This document shows, one piece after another, positions 38,898 through 47,008 of a stretch of DNA of 64,000 nucleotides. Numbering within the stretch: position 1 is the first letter of the stretch; the number at the start of each line of letters is the position of its first letter. The position numbers and the translations under genes are program-made. The notes under the pieces are model-generated. The model ran no database searches and was not told the DNA's origin. It saw only the letters and a list, made by a program, of their open reading frames with translations. This stretch comes from Bacteroidota bacterium (GTDB lineage: Bacteria; Bacteroidota; Bacteroidia; Chitinophagales; Chitinophagaceae): positions 186,001 to 250,000 of the forward strand of contig JAFDXL010000002.1 of assembly GCA_018267955.1 (NCBI GenBank), in the 5' to 3' direction.

Positions 38898-39947
38898 TTG
38901 AAACACGGAAGCCTGTTTTCCGGTGGCGGGGGCTTTGACCTTGCTGCCGAACAGTTGGGCTGGACAAATATTTTTCATGTGGAAAAGGATGCGTTCTGCC
39001 GCAGAGTTCTTGATCACTACTGGCCGCTTGCTGATAGCTACGCCGACATCAAATATTTCAACGCAACAAAATACAGGGGGAAGATTGACGTACTCACAGG
39101 GGGATTTCCTTGCCAGCCTTTTAGCACTGCCGGGCAGCGCAGAGGCACAGAAGATGACCGCTATCTCTGGCCGGAAATGCTTAGAGTTATACGAGAGAGC
39201 AAACCCCGCTGGATCGTGGGCGAAAACGTTTACGGCTTTGTTAATTGGAATGGAGGGCTGGTATTCCAACAGGTGCTATCTGATCTGGAAGCTGAGGGCT
39301 ATCGAACACAAGCGTTTCTATTGCCAGCTGCAAGTGTCAACGCTCCGCATCAAAGATACCGGGTCTGGATTGTTGCCTTTGATGAAGGCAACCTATCCGG
39401 TCGGTTCGCGCAAGCTTATACCAACGCCTGCCGCAATGGACGGTCATGCCTCCGGTTTGGCAGGACTATTAAGGAAGGACGAAAACGCCGACAATGTAAG
39501 CAGTTTAACAGCCTATATAAAATTGAACTGGACGAAGCTTATTCCTACGCCAGTTGCAATGGATGCCACAGGCTGCACCGCGAATATGGACAGCTCCCAG
39601 GTGAAGGAGGGCAGTATGCACAGCATTACCCTGAGCCGCTGGGCAGCCATGCTGCCAACACCAACCGCACGCGACTGGAAAGGTGCGCGGACACCGGAAG
39701 ATCTGGCCAGGACAGGGAGAGCATCGGCCAACAGCTTGCCCGATCTTATGAATTGCCTGCATGGAGCGACTGGCCAACTCAATCCCCGCTTCGTGGCGGA
39801 GATGATGGGCTTCCCACCCGACTGGACGATATTGCCATTCCAAAATGGTGCGCCGAATCCATAAAGATGTTCGGTAATGCCGTTGTGCCGGAAGTGGTCA
39901 TGCAGCTTTTCGGATCGATCGAACTGTATGAGCAGTTACATGGATAG
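38898..39947 (+). CDS. C5 cytosine DNA methyltransferase
   Basis: A 349-aa cytosine-C5 methyltransferase, probably giving the element protection from restriction or an orphan regulatory mark. Motif I is GSLFSGGGGFDLAAEQLG, motif IV is GGFPCQPFSTAGQ with the catalytic Cys, motif VI is GENVYGFVNW, motif VIII is APHQRYRVWIVA, and motifs IX/X are in WCAESIKMFGNAVVPEVVMQLF. The target-recognition stretch (about 165-300) is low in hydrophobics and compositionally odd because it coincides with a second open frame. The start is TTG at 38898 preceded by GGGAG. No restriction enzyme is adjacent. Confidence 0.9.
   Translation: MKHGSLFSGGGGFDLAAEQLGWTNIFHVEKDAFCRRVLDHYWPLADSYADIKYFNATKYRGKIDVLTGGFPCQPFSTAGQRRGTEDDRYLWPEMLRVIRESKPRWIVGENVYGFVNWNGGLVFQQVLSDLEAEGYRTQAFLLPAASVNAPHQRYRVWIVAFDEGNLSGRFAQAYTNACRNGRSCLRFGRTIKEGRKRRQCKQFNSLYKIELDEAYSYASCNGCHRLHREYGQLPGEGGQYAQHYPEPLGSHAANTNRTRLERCADTGRSGQDRESIGQQLARSYELPAWSDWPTQSPLRGGDDGLPTRLDDIAIPKWCAESIKMFGNAVVPEVVMQLFGSIELYEQLHG
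38923..39864 (+). CDS. Second reading frame inside the C5 methyltransferase gene, candidate dual-coding protein
   Basis: An open frame of 313 codons, fully inside and offset from the methyltransferase frame. From about residue 60 it reads like a real protein: GDFLASLLALPGSAEAQKM, WYSNRCYLIWKLRA, FYCQLQVST and TGSGLLPL. Three spaced copies of an (I/L)PTPxAxD block then follow (KLIPTPAAMDG, KLIPTPVAMDA, MLPTPTARDW), with LNPRFVAEMMGFPPDWTILPF at the end. I associate these blocks with phage- and element-borne methyltransferase-like proteins. Strong motifs in both frames of one DNA stretch are unusual. It may be translated, joined by frameshift, or kept as a by-product of conserved DNA. The start is uncertain. 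Confidence 0.4.
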   Translation: MAGALTLLPNSWAGQIFFMWKRMRSAAEFLITTGRLLIATPTSNISTQQNTGGRLTYSQGDFLASLLALPGSAEAQKMTAISGRKCLELYERANPAGSWAKTFTALLIGMEGWYSNRCYLIWKLRAIEHKRFYCQLQVSTLRIKDTGSGLLPLMKATYPVGSRKLIPTPAAMDGHASGLAGLLRKDENADNVSSLTAYIKLNWTKLIPTPVAMDATGCTANMDSSQVKEGSMHSITLSRWAAMLPTPTARDWKGARTPEDLARTGRASANSLPDLMNCLHGATGQLNPRFVAEMMGFPPDWTILPFQNGAPNP

Positions 39948-39964
39948 CCCTCCTGTCAGGGTCG

Positions 39965-40117
39965 GGAAATGGTTTTGGTTACAGGTGATTAACCGAAGCC
40001 GCTCCCGCCACCAACCATAATTTTCCTCTCGCTGCGCGATTCACTCGCCCATCCAAAATTACAGCCGGTTTGGTCACTAAGCCTCCGGTTGTTCCATCCC
40101 CTGTCACCATTTCACCT
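39965..40117 (+). repeat. Inverted-repeat leader 1, upstream of ardC
   Basis: An imperfect long inverted repeat: GAAATGGT...ACAGGTGATT..AACCG at 39965-39995 is complementary to CGGTTGTTCCATCCCCTGTCACCATTTC at 40086-40113. The central block CTCTCGCTGCGCGATTCAC (40026-40044) is shared exactly with leader 2. The leader ends about 17 bp before the ardC start. It may act as a hairpin promoter or RNA structure. Confidence 0.6.
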
Positions 40118-40133
40118 AACGAAAGGACTAACC

Positions 40134-41048
40134 ATGAATAACACTGCAACACAAACACCTGCAGCCGACAACAAGCCGCGTGTTGATCTTTACCAAAAGG
40201 TCACAGATGCCATTGTCCAGCATCTTGAAGAAGGGATTATGCCCTGGCAAAAACCGTGGAAGGGCGGAGATAGCTCATTCAAGATGCCGCGCAATCATAT
40301 TTCGGGCAAACAGTATAACGGCGTGAATGTCCTGCTGCTCTGGGGCGCATCGATCAAACATGAATATGCGTCCAATACCTGGGCCAGCTTCCGTCAATGG
40401 AACCAACAGAGGGAAACCATCCGCAAATGCGAGAAAGGCACAATGGTGGTGTATTACGACTTTCTTGAAAAAGAGGTCGAAGGCGAAATAAAGAAACTGC
40501 CATTCCTCAAATCCTATATCGTGTTCAACCAATGTCAGCTTGCCAGTTACGATCCTGAAAAGGCCAGTAACGAACCTGTATTATCCCTTGCAGAACGTCT
40601 GGATGAAGGTGAAAGCTTTTTGCGCAACGTCGGTGCGGTCATCAAGCACAGAGGCAATAATGCTTCTTATAATTTCGCCAAAGACGAAATCGTCATGCCG
40701 AAGATAGCCTCCTTTGTGGACACGGACCACAGCACAGCGACAGAAAACTATTATAGCACACTGTTGCATGAACTAGTCCATTGGTCAGGTCATGAAAGCC
40801 GTCTCAAACGTGATTTCGGCAAACGCTTTGGGGATCATACCTATGCAGCCGAAGAGCTGGTCGCAGAATTCGGGGCTGCTTTTCTTTGTGCCGAGCTGGG
40901 GATCTCCCGTGAACCACGCAAAGACCATGCGAACTATATCGCCAATTGGCTCACTGCGCTGAAAAACAATAAATATATCCTGACCACATCGGCCACTGCT
41001 GCATCCAAAGCCGTTGATTACCTCAACAGCTTGCAGCCTGTGATCTGA
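40134..41048 (+). CDS. ArdC-family antirestriction protein (ssDNA-binding domain plus zincin-like domain)
   Basis: About 304 aa. I chose ATG 40134, behind AAAGGA, rather than the upstream in-frame ATG at 40089. The N-terminal ArdC domain (about 10-130) has VTDAIVQHLEEGIMPWQKPW, YNGVNVLLLW, WASFRQWNQQ and the KCEKGTMVVYY block; it binds single-stranded DNA. The C-terminal zincin-like domain has HELVHWSGH (HExxH) and AAEELVAEFGAAFLCAELG. ArdC proteins protect incoming single-stranded DNA from restriction during conjugation. It is preceded by leader 1 and followed by a terminator and a DUF2958 gene, a usual partner. Confidence 0.92.
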   Translation: MNNTATQTPAADNKPRVDLYQKVTDAIVQHLEEGIMPWQKPWKGGDSSFKMPRNHISGKQYNGVNVLLLWGASIKHEYASNTWASFRQWNQQRETIRKCEKGTMVVYYDFLEKEVEGEIKKLPFLKSYIVFNQCQLASYDPEKASNEPVLSLAERLDEGESFLRNVGAVIKHRGNNASYNFAKDEIVMPKIASFVDTDHSTATENYYSTLLHELVHWSGHESRLKRDFGKRFGDHTYAAEELVAEFGAAFLCAELGISREPRKDHANYIANWLTALKNNKYILTTSATAASKAVDYLNSLQPVI

Positions 41049-41053
41049 CTCTT

Positions 41054-41085
41054 AAGAGGCTGGTTGATCCAGCCTCTTTCTTATT
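41054..41085 (+). terminator. Rho-independent terminator after ardC
   Basis: AAGAGGCTGG (41054-41063) pairs with CCAGCCTCTT (41069-41078) around TTGAT, with a T-rich tail. It lies 6 bp after the ardC stop and isolates it from the DUF2958 gene. Confidence 0.8.
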
Positions 41086-41115
41086 CAGCTACTGACAATA
41101 AAAAAGGAATACACT

Positions 41116-41523
41116 ATGAAACTGTTTACAGACGAGCAATACCAAAAATTACTCGATAACGGCAAGCCGGAGAACAGGGATCAGGATCACGCACCTGTTG
41201 TCAAACTCTTTCTACCCGGTACAGGCGCGACCTGGTTGTTAAGTGAGCTCGACCATGAGGAGGTAACGATTGCTTTTGGCCTGTGTGACCTCGGCATGGG
41301 CTTCCCTGAATTAGGCTCCGTGCTTACGATTGAACTAGAAGAGATCAAGCATCCTCATTTTGGCTTGCCCGTTGAACGTGACCTGCATTTTGAAGGTAAA
41401 TATCCGCTTTCTGTGTATGCTGATGCAGCCCGTATGACAAGATGTATCACGGAAGATGACGACCTGCTGCAACAGGCACAGGCCGCACAACGTCATAAAA
41501 GACGCAACAGATCACCTGAATAA
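41116..41523 (+). CDS. DUF2958 family protein, copy 1
   Basis: A 135-aa protein with the DUF2958 core: LLDNGKPENRDQDHAPVVKLFLPGT, ATWLLSELDHEE, FGLCDLGMGFPELGSV and a following beta strand. Function is unknown; these proteins accompany ArdC and plasmid establishment genes. RBS AAAGGA is well placed before ATG 41116. A paralog lies at 41821 and shares the N-terminal half closely. Confidence 0.88.
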   Translation: MKLFTDEQYQKLLDNGKPENRDQDHAPVVKLFLPGTGATWLLSELDHEEVTIAFGLCDLGMGFPELGSVLTIELEEIKHPHFGLPVERDLHFEGKYPLSVYADAARMTRCITEDDDLLQQAQAAQRHKRRNRSPE

Positions 41524-41640
41524 TCAAACATTGGTTGGGGCCTGCCCGGCAGGCTCTAACCGCATATCAATATCATTTTTATTTCAGCCTTATCCAGCCA
41601 TAGTTGCTGATCTCTTATTGCCGCCTGTAATGGTCATTCG

Positions 41641-41814
41641 TTCCTTTCTTATTTGTTGACGGTTTTGCCGAAGTGATAACCGGGGGCATTCATTACGCAA
41701 GCACAATTTTCGCTCTCGCTGCGCGATTCACCTGCCCAGCCAAAATTCTGCTTGCTCATTCATTATTCCCCCGGTTGCCGCATCACTTCTAACCATCAAC
41801 AAATAAGAAAGGAA
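41641..41814 (+). repeat. Inverted-repeat leader 2, near-perfect long hairpin before DUF2958 copy 2
   Basis: The left arm starts TTCCTTTCTTATTTGTTGA (41641-41659), the exact reverse complement of 41796-41814. Further paired blocks are GAAGTGAT, AACCGGGGG, GCAAGCA and AATTTT, so each arm is about 70 nt. The loop is the conserved core CGCTCTCGCTGCGCGATTCAC. The AGAAAGGA Shine-Dalgarno sequence of the next gene lies inside the right arm. Confidence 0.75.
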
Positions 41815-41820
41815 ACTCAA

Positions 41821-42204
41821 ATGCTGATCATAGACAAAGAAACGAGAGAAAAGCTGTTGGAAAACGGCAAGCCTGAAAACAGAGATCAGGATCATCCGCC
41901 AGTTGTGCAGATTTCGATTTTAAGTACAGACTGTGTGTGGCTGTTATCTGACCTTGATCCTGATGCGGAAAACATTGCTTTCGGCCTTTGCGATCTGGGG
42001 ATGGGTTTCCCAGAATTGGGCTACGTCGATCTTAATGAGATAGCCGAGTTATCTATGAGTGCGTCTGTAATGCCTATAATCTTTGTCAACAAAATAAATG
42101 CTACACATCAACTAACGACGTACTATCGTGCGTCATTAATTGACAATAAGATTACAACAGATGAAAAATTATTGATACAGGCATCTCAGACCAAAACGCA
42201 ATAG
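41821..42204 (+). CDS. DUF2958 family protein, copy 2
   Basis: About 127 aa from ATG 41821, which follows AAAGGAA; an upstream in-frame start at 41752 would run through the hairpin and is rejected. The N-terminal half matches copy 1 (LLENGKPENRDQDHPPVVQI, FGLCDLGMGFPELGYVDL). The C-terminal half has diverged. Function is unknown. It probably arose by duplication together with its leader. A convergent terminator follows. Confidence 0.85.
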   Translation: MLIIDKETREKLLENGKPENRDQDHPPVVQISILSTDCVWLLSDLDPDAENIAFGLCDLGMGFPELGYVDLNEIAELSMSASVMPIIFVNKINATHQLTTYYRASLIDNKITTDEKLLIQASQTKTQ

Positions 42205-42220
42205 ACCATTGCTGTAAAAT

Positions 42221-42251
42221 ACTTATGCCCCGCATATAGCGGGGCATAAGT
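42221..42251. terminator. Hairpin between DUF2958 copy 2 and the convergent lipoprotein gene
   Basis: Perfect 13-bp inverted repeat ACTTATGCCCCGC (42221-42233) and GCGGGGCATAAGT (42239-42251) with an ATATA loop. It lies 16 bp after the DUF2958 stop and 39 bp from the stop of the lipoprotein gene on the other strand. Confidence 0.7.
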
Positions 42252-42290
42252 CCTGTTCTTGTTTGTTTGTTGCAATTTAATTGTCCCATT

Positions 42291-43526
42291 CTATTGCACG
42301 CTTCCGGCATGTGTTGAACCGTCAATTTTGATTTTCTTAAGTGTTGTAGAGCGGCTGTAAACACTTGCCGATTCCTGTGTGATCCAGTCCTTTTCAATCC
42401 ATGTATTTCCATAAGAGTTTGATAAATTCGGATAGTAATAAACACTGGATGTTGTTGCGGAATAATTTGCTTCGGTAAATTGGAAGGCGTCAAAATTATA
42501 CATTGCAGCACCGCACCATGCGTATTTGAAATCGCTGGAAGAATTAGCTGATGGCGTATAGGAAGAAGAATTAACCGCTAACGTAGCTGCAACAGCAATG
42601 CGGATCTTCTTGCTACGCATCATTTTGTAAGCAAGATCACCATTCGTTTTAAACTCCTGGAGCGTCGTATAACTGCCATGACTGACGAGGAAACTTTCCA
42701 ATAGATAATAATCCCCCTCCTGTAGAGCAGTTGCCGTGCCGTTGTCGCCAAGAACAGCGGTGGCGCTACCATTGGCAAAAACTGAAAGACCTTTATTATG
42801 AACAAGCTGGATATAGCTGTTCTGTGCTGATCTGGAAACTCTGTCAAACTGGTCGATAAAGATACCCTTTACACCCATCGCTTTCCACGCATCCATGCTG
42901 GTGATAAAATCAGCTTCTTTCGTGCCTACATCAACAGGAATGTACCCATACACCTTTTTATCAGACAGACCATTGATGATGGCAATTGTGTTGTTATGGT
43001 CCGAGTGTGAAGTCAACTCCAACCCGGCCCCTAAAACGATAGGATCAAATTTCTTAAATTCTGAAATTGCAGCAGATACCGAACCGCTGCTACCATTTAT
43101 CAGACTGGGCCAGCCATAGAAAAGAAGTAGCGCAGACGGGCCTTGGGGGACATTCTTGCCATCACTAAAAGCAGCAGCGGTAGCCTTAACTATGTAAGTG
43201 TTTGATATGCTGCCATTGGTCACTGTATATTTCACATCTTGTGAAAAGTCCTGTGCCGTGTTGGCATTCGTAGGCGGCGTTGCCCCCGCATTGACTGTAA
43301 TAGTGGGCATTAAATTAGTGGGATTAACACCGGGGGGTATTTCAAACGTGATCTCCTTTGCCGATGAATTGATATTACCCTGAATGCCATAGGCAGGTAT
43401 CTCAAATTTTGTGATCTCCGCTTTTCCTGTGGTAGGATCATCAGTCGTCTTGTCTTTCTTCCGGCAACCTGTACTGACTGATAATAACACTGCGAAAAAT
43501 ATCGCCCAAACATAAACTTGCTTCAT
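42291..43526 (-). CDS. Lipoprotein with DUF5018-like Ig fold and glycoside-hydrolase-like TIM barrel
   Basis: About 411 aa from ATG 43526; a start 18 bp upstream is possible. The signal peptide ends in a lipobox (SVSTGC), so this is an anchored lipoprotein, probably at the cell surface. Residues about 30-120 form an Ig-like domain of DUF5018 type (ITKFEIPAYGIQGNI, EIPPGVNPTNLMPTITV, DVKYTVTNGS). The rest looks like a beta/alpha barrel: KKVYGYIPVDVG, MGVKGIFIDQFDRV, GLSVFANG. This resembles the GH114/spherulin-4/TM1410 group. The Asp in FIDQFD is a candidate catalytic residue. It is cargo between establishment genes, on the opposite strand to its neighbours. Confidence 0.65.
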   Translation of the reverse strand: MKQVYVWAIFFAVLLSVSTGCRKKDKTTDDPTTGKAEITKFEIPAYGIQGNINSSAKEITFEIPPGVNPTNLMPTITVNAGATPPTNANTAQDFSQDVKYTVTNGSISNTYIVKATAAAFSDGKNVPQGPSALLLFYGWPSLINGSSGSVSAAISEFKKFDPIVLGAGLELTSHSDHNNTIAIINGLSDKKVYGYIPVDVGTKEADFITSMDAWKAMGVKGIFIDQFDRVSRSAQNSYIQLVHNKGLSVFANGSATAVLGDNGTATALQEGDYYLLESFLVSHGSYTTLQEFKTNGDLAYKMMRSKKIRIAVAATLAVNSSSYTPSANSSSDFKYAWCGAAMYNFDAFQFTEANYSATTSSVYYYPNLSNSYGNTWIEKDWITQESASVYSRSTTLKKIKIDGSTHAGSVQ

Positions 43527-43850
43527 AAAAAATCTTTCATACAATTTAAAAAAACTGCACGTATAAAACTATTTTTTCTTCGGCTAGATATCCTTAAATT
43601 AAGAATACTGTCAATCATAATGCTGCGTTATGTAGAAGCCATTTGGTTTATGCTATCTCGAGAATGGAAACGATGCTATCATTTTTTCATCCTGAACCTA
43701 TGAAGTCGAGAGCAGGTTTCCAAAACTTCCTTTTTCGTATAGTTTGTTGTGGGAGAATTTGCCAATACGAGTTCGCTTTTTCTTTGCTATAACCCTTGAG
43801 ATATGCTAGGAAAATGCTATATTTAATTTATAAAAAAGAAAGGATCAAAC

Positions 43851-44822
43851 ATGAAAGCGTTAACAGTGAAAGAGGCTGGTGCACCAGAAACATTACAAGT
43901 TGTGGAAATTGAAACTTCCAATCCAAATAACAATGAAATTGTTATTACACAGACTTATGCAGGCATAAATTATGGCGATGCCATTCGCAGAAAGAGGGGT
44001 CTTTTTACCCTCAATTCTCATGGCTACTATGTACCAGGATTTGAAGGTGTAGGTATCGTGACTTCTGTTGGGAATGAAGTTAAGGATTTTAGAGTTGGCG
44101 ATCGCGTTGGTTATTTAAATGCTGCTGCCAGCGGCTACGCTGAAGAGGTTTGCATAGCTGAGGATTATGTTTTTAGTGTGCCTAACAATATACCTGACCA
44201 AGATGCAGCGGCTCTTACATGCGTAGGCGCTACAGCCTGGCATTTGCTCAACCAGTCTTTGGCTCAGAAAAGCGATTGGGTGCTCGTTCATGGTGCAACC
44301 GGAGGTGTAGGTTTGATCCTTGTTCAAATAGCTTTAGCGAAGGGTGTAAAGGTTATTGCGGTTGTAGGGAACGAGAATAAGAAAGAATTTATTCCTCAAC
44401 ATAATAATGTTGCGGTAGTTGTACGCGGGGAGTCGGATATTAGTGACCGCGTATTGGAAATCACTAATGGCCAGGGGGTCAAAGTAATATTTGATTGTGT
44501 AGGTCAAGCTGTACTAGGCGCTAATTTGAAATGTATTAAAAAGGGTGGGACTATCATGTACTTTGGTTCAACTTCCGGACACCCTGAATTTCCTGGCATG
44601 CCCATCCTCATGAACTCACTTACGATTCGTGGTTTCAATATCTTCAACCTGCTAACAGATGTTGAAAGTTGGAGAAAAGATTTGGAAAGCTTTTATGAAT
44701 TTGTATCAGCCAATCATATAAAGGTACATATCAGCTCCGTTTTTAGATTAGAGGATACATACAAAGCTCACCAGTTGTTAGAAGACCGTAATTCAATAGG
44801 GAAAATGTTGATTAAATTCTAA
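43851..44822 (+). CDS. Zinc-independent NADPH:quinone oxidoreductase-like MDR enzyme
   Basis: A 323-aa medium-chain dehydrogenase/reductase of the quinone oxidoreductase branch. It has an N-terminal GroES-like domain (GINYGDAIRRKRG, VPGFEGVGIVTSVG), a nucleotide-binding motif VLVHGATGGVGLILVQIA near residue 144, and IFDCVGQAVLGANL. Zinc ligands of classical alcohol dehydrogenases are absent. RBS AAAGGA is good. It is the first of four same-strand genes (43851-47721) forming a probable small metabolic cluster: MDR, ComB-like, isonitrile-synthase-like, SDR. The substrate is unknown. Confidence 0.88.
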   Translation: MKALTVKEAGAPETLQVVEIETSNPNNNEIVITQTYAGINYGDAIRRKRGLFTLNSHGYYVPGFEGVGIVTSVGNEVKDFRVGDRVGYLNAAASGYAEEVCIAEDYVFSVPNNIPDQDAAALTCVGATAWHLLNQSLAQKSDWVLVHGATGGVGLILVQIALAKGVKVIAVVGNENKKEFIPQHNNVAVVVRGESDISDRVLEITNGQGVKVIFDCVGQAVLGANLKCIKKGGTIMYFGSTSGHPEFPGMPILMNSLTIRGFNIFNLLTDVESWRKDLESFYEFVSANHIKVHISSVFRLEDTYKAHQLLEDRNSIGKMLIKF

Positions 44823-44832
44823 CTTCTTAGAT

Positions 44833-45738
44833 ATGGGTGGCAACAACCTTCGTCCAACACCTACGACTGTGGTAGACGTTATGAAATCGCTGACAATAAT
44901 TGGAATGGGGACTCCAAGTATTGCAATGGAAAAATGTTCTATGCTTTTTCAACCGGATTTTATATCTAATAAAATCGCGATAGTGGCAATTGATGTAGTT
45001 AGGTGTACTTCGACATTATTAGCTTGCTTTGCTGCGGGTGTACGATCTGTAACTGTTACCGTGAAAGGTAATGAAGAAAGAGGTACAACCCTTAGTCAAT
45101 CTCAACTGGTTAGTGAAAAGCTTGGTGCTGAGTTGGTAATTGGCGGAGAACTAAAAGGTCTGCCTATTCCAGGTGGAGTCATTAGCAATTCACCTGCCGA
45201 AGCAGCAGTTTGCAAGACTTTGGCTGGAAAGCATCTTCATTTTGAAAGTAGCAATTTTGGTAAGACATTTTCTGCCATCGCCAAAATGACTTACGACTTC
45301 ATCCAGATTGGAGGCGATGCGCAAATTTTCATAGCAAGTACATCTAATACAGTGAGCATAACCGACTCGTTGAAAGCCGGAGGGTTTAATAAAATATACT
45401 TTGTGTGTGGTGGATTTTATAACGGAATAACGTTAGAAGACGAGTTCGTTGCCGGAGAGATTATACACGGTTTGAATATTGATTTTATAGAGCTAGATGA
45501 TGAAGCAAGAATGATGTCAATTTTATATAAGTCATGCAATACATACGAAGAACGGCTTGCTATGATAAGCACTAATTCTGTGACCAAACTTCTTGAGAAA
45601 TTTGATAAGCAGGGCGATATCGAGACTGTTTTGAATGGGAAAGATATTCCTAACGATGTATGGCACAAAATGACAACTATTGTACCCATTGTAACTTGGG
45701 TGAACTCTATCCCTGTAATTGAGCAACAAAAAAAATGA
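44833..45738 (+). CDS. ComB-like 2-phosphosulfolactate phosphatase family protein
   Basis: A 301-aa protein; an internal start at 44881 is possible. From about residue 45 it follows the ComB family: AIVAIDVVRCTSTLLACFAAGV, GGELKGLPIPGGVISNSPAEA and IFIASTSNT, with acidic metal-binding residues near EDEFVAGEII. ComB removes phosphate from 2-phosphosulfolactate in coenzyme M biosynthesis, but many bacterial homologs have unknown substrates. Coenzyme M synthesis is not expected here. Its place beside an isonitrile-synthase-like enzyme suggests a phosphatase step in a specialised pathway. The start is 10 bp after the MDR stop. Confidence 0.78.
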   Translation: MGGNNLRPTPTTVVDVMKSLTIIGMGTPSIAMEKCSMLFQPDFISNKIAIVAIDVVRCTSTLLACFAAGVRSVTVTVKGNEERGTTLSQSQLVSEKLGAELVIGGELKGLPIPGGVISNSPAEAAVCKTLAGKHLHFESSNFGKTFSAIAKMTYDFIQIGGDAQIFIASTSNTVSITDSLKAGGFNKIYFVCGGFYNGITLEDEFVAGEIIHGLNIDFIELDDEARMMSILYKSCNTYEERLAMISTNSVTKLLEKFDKQGDIETVLNGKDIPNDVWHKMTTIVPIVTWVNSIPVIEQQKK

Positions 45739-45739
45739 T

Positions 45740-47008
45740 ATGGAGAAACCAGTTGAGATATTACAAGCATCAAGCCTTGAAACGTGTAAATGGCCAGAGG
45801 AAGATCCTCATGGAGTCCCGCAAAGAACTCGGATTAGAGTAGATGAAGATGTTAACTTAATCAAGGATTGCCTATCAAGCGCTAAGATTGACCGCGATGC
45901 ATTTGTTAAGAACGCCAGAAAAGAAAAGCTTACAAAAGCAGAAACGATAATGAGAATTCTGGCTCACGAAAAATTCCAAATGAACGGAAAAGAAGTACGA
46001 AATGAGCCTAAATGGATCAAAAGTGTTGAGACTGCGATCCATGATAATAAACCTATTGATTTAGTTTACCCACAATTTTGTGTGATCCCTAATGCTCCCA
46101 AAAGATATACCAATATGGGGACAGCCGCAGGTGAAGATACTACGATTGAATTCTTTAAGTTTATTAATGAGCATATAAAGTGGTATCACGAGCCAGGGAT
46201 AAGGGTGCATGCATTAGCAGATGCATCGCTTTATGCAAGTGCTTTTCAAACCCATCAAACAGAAGTTGATGCCTATTATGATAGTTTAAAAGATAGAATT
46301 ACGGCATTAAATGCAGGGGATTGTGTCCACTTATATGATTATTCCGAATTGCTGAGGACTGAATGTAGGACCGATTACCAGAGATTGTATTACAAACTTG
46401 GTCAAAAAGCATGGGCCAGTCCCATTGAAGAACTATTGCCCAATACCGATATACCAACCTTGCGAAGAAGTGTACGTTGTTCAGTCAACACAAGAAGGTT
46501 TCAACTTTCGCATAAGGATCATCTGGCTTTATTCGGGCCAATGGAGCAAAGGAACGAAAAACATCCTTTTTGGAATACTATTGAGGCAATGACAGATATT
46601 GCTTTTAGGGAAGTTGTCACAATCAGGCTAGCTTGTGGCGATATTGACATTGCTTCTCGTTTGTGGCCGGAAGCTATAAGAGCATCCTGCCATAAAGGAC
46701 AGAAAAACGGACGTTGGGCTGTAGGATTGAGAACTTACCCGGAATACTTTGGAAGTTGTAAACTATTACCTTATCACGGGATGCCAATTATCAGGAGAAG
46801 TGGCAAAGGTAAGCCTAAATTGGAGATCGAACCAGAGGTTATGCTGCGTAGCAGAGAAGACCTGATCAGGGTTACAATAGGTGACACCGATGAGGTTTAT
46901 GCTTATATTTCTGAAGATATTGAAAAAGAAAGAATGGGGTCATCGTATATTTACGCCACCCCCAAGGGGATGAGAAATGATGAGTTCAATAGCGAGCGAT
47001 GGAAATGA
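45740..47008 (+). CDS. Isonitrile synthase-like enzyme (PvcA/IsnA/DIT1 family)
   Basis: About 422 aa from ATG 45740; a TTG start 21 bp upstream overlaps the previous gene. Features I read as PvcA/DIT1-like: the substrate-side block FCVIPNAPKRYTNMGTAAGE followed by EPGIRVHALADASLYA, which corresponds to the P(x)K...GxLPD and VxSDGRVF blocks, and a C-terminal GLRTYPEYFGSCKLLPYHGMPII, corresponding to RLSIHP...TPWHG. This family makes isonitriles from tyrosine or tryptophan with ribulose 5-phosphate, or dityrosine precursors in yeast. The usual Fe(II)/2-oxoglutarate partner (PvcB/IsnB) is absent; ComB-like, MDR and SDR enzymes are present instead. Similarity is distant, so the product is uncertain. 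Confidence 0.58.
   Translation: MEKPVEILQASSLETCKWPEEDPHGVPQRTRIRVDEDVNLIKDCLSSAKIDRDAFVKNARKEKLTKAETIMRILAHEKFQMNGKEVRNEPKWIKSVETAIHDNKPIDLVYPQFCVIPNAPKRYTNMGTAAGEDTTIEFFKFINEHIKWYHEPGIRVHALADASLYASAFQTHQTEVDAYYDSLKDRITALNAGDCVHLYDYSELLRTECRTDYQRLYYKLGQKAWASPIEELLPNTDIPTLRRSVRCSVNTRRFQLSHKDHLALFGPMEQRNEKHPFWNTIEAMTDIAFREVVTIRLACGDIDIASRLWPEAIRASCHKGQKNGRWAVGLRTYPEYFGSCKLLPYHGMPIIRRSGKGKPKLEIEPEVMLRSREDLIRVTIGDTDEVYAYISEDIEKERMGSSYIYATPKGMRNDEFNSERWK

Noticed and set aside
38823-39269. 148-codon minus-strand frame opposite the C5 methyltransferase
   Set aside because: No motif and no start signal, unlike the plus-strand second frame, which has repeated protein-like blocks.
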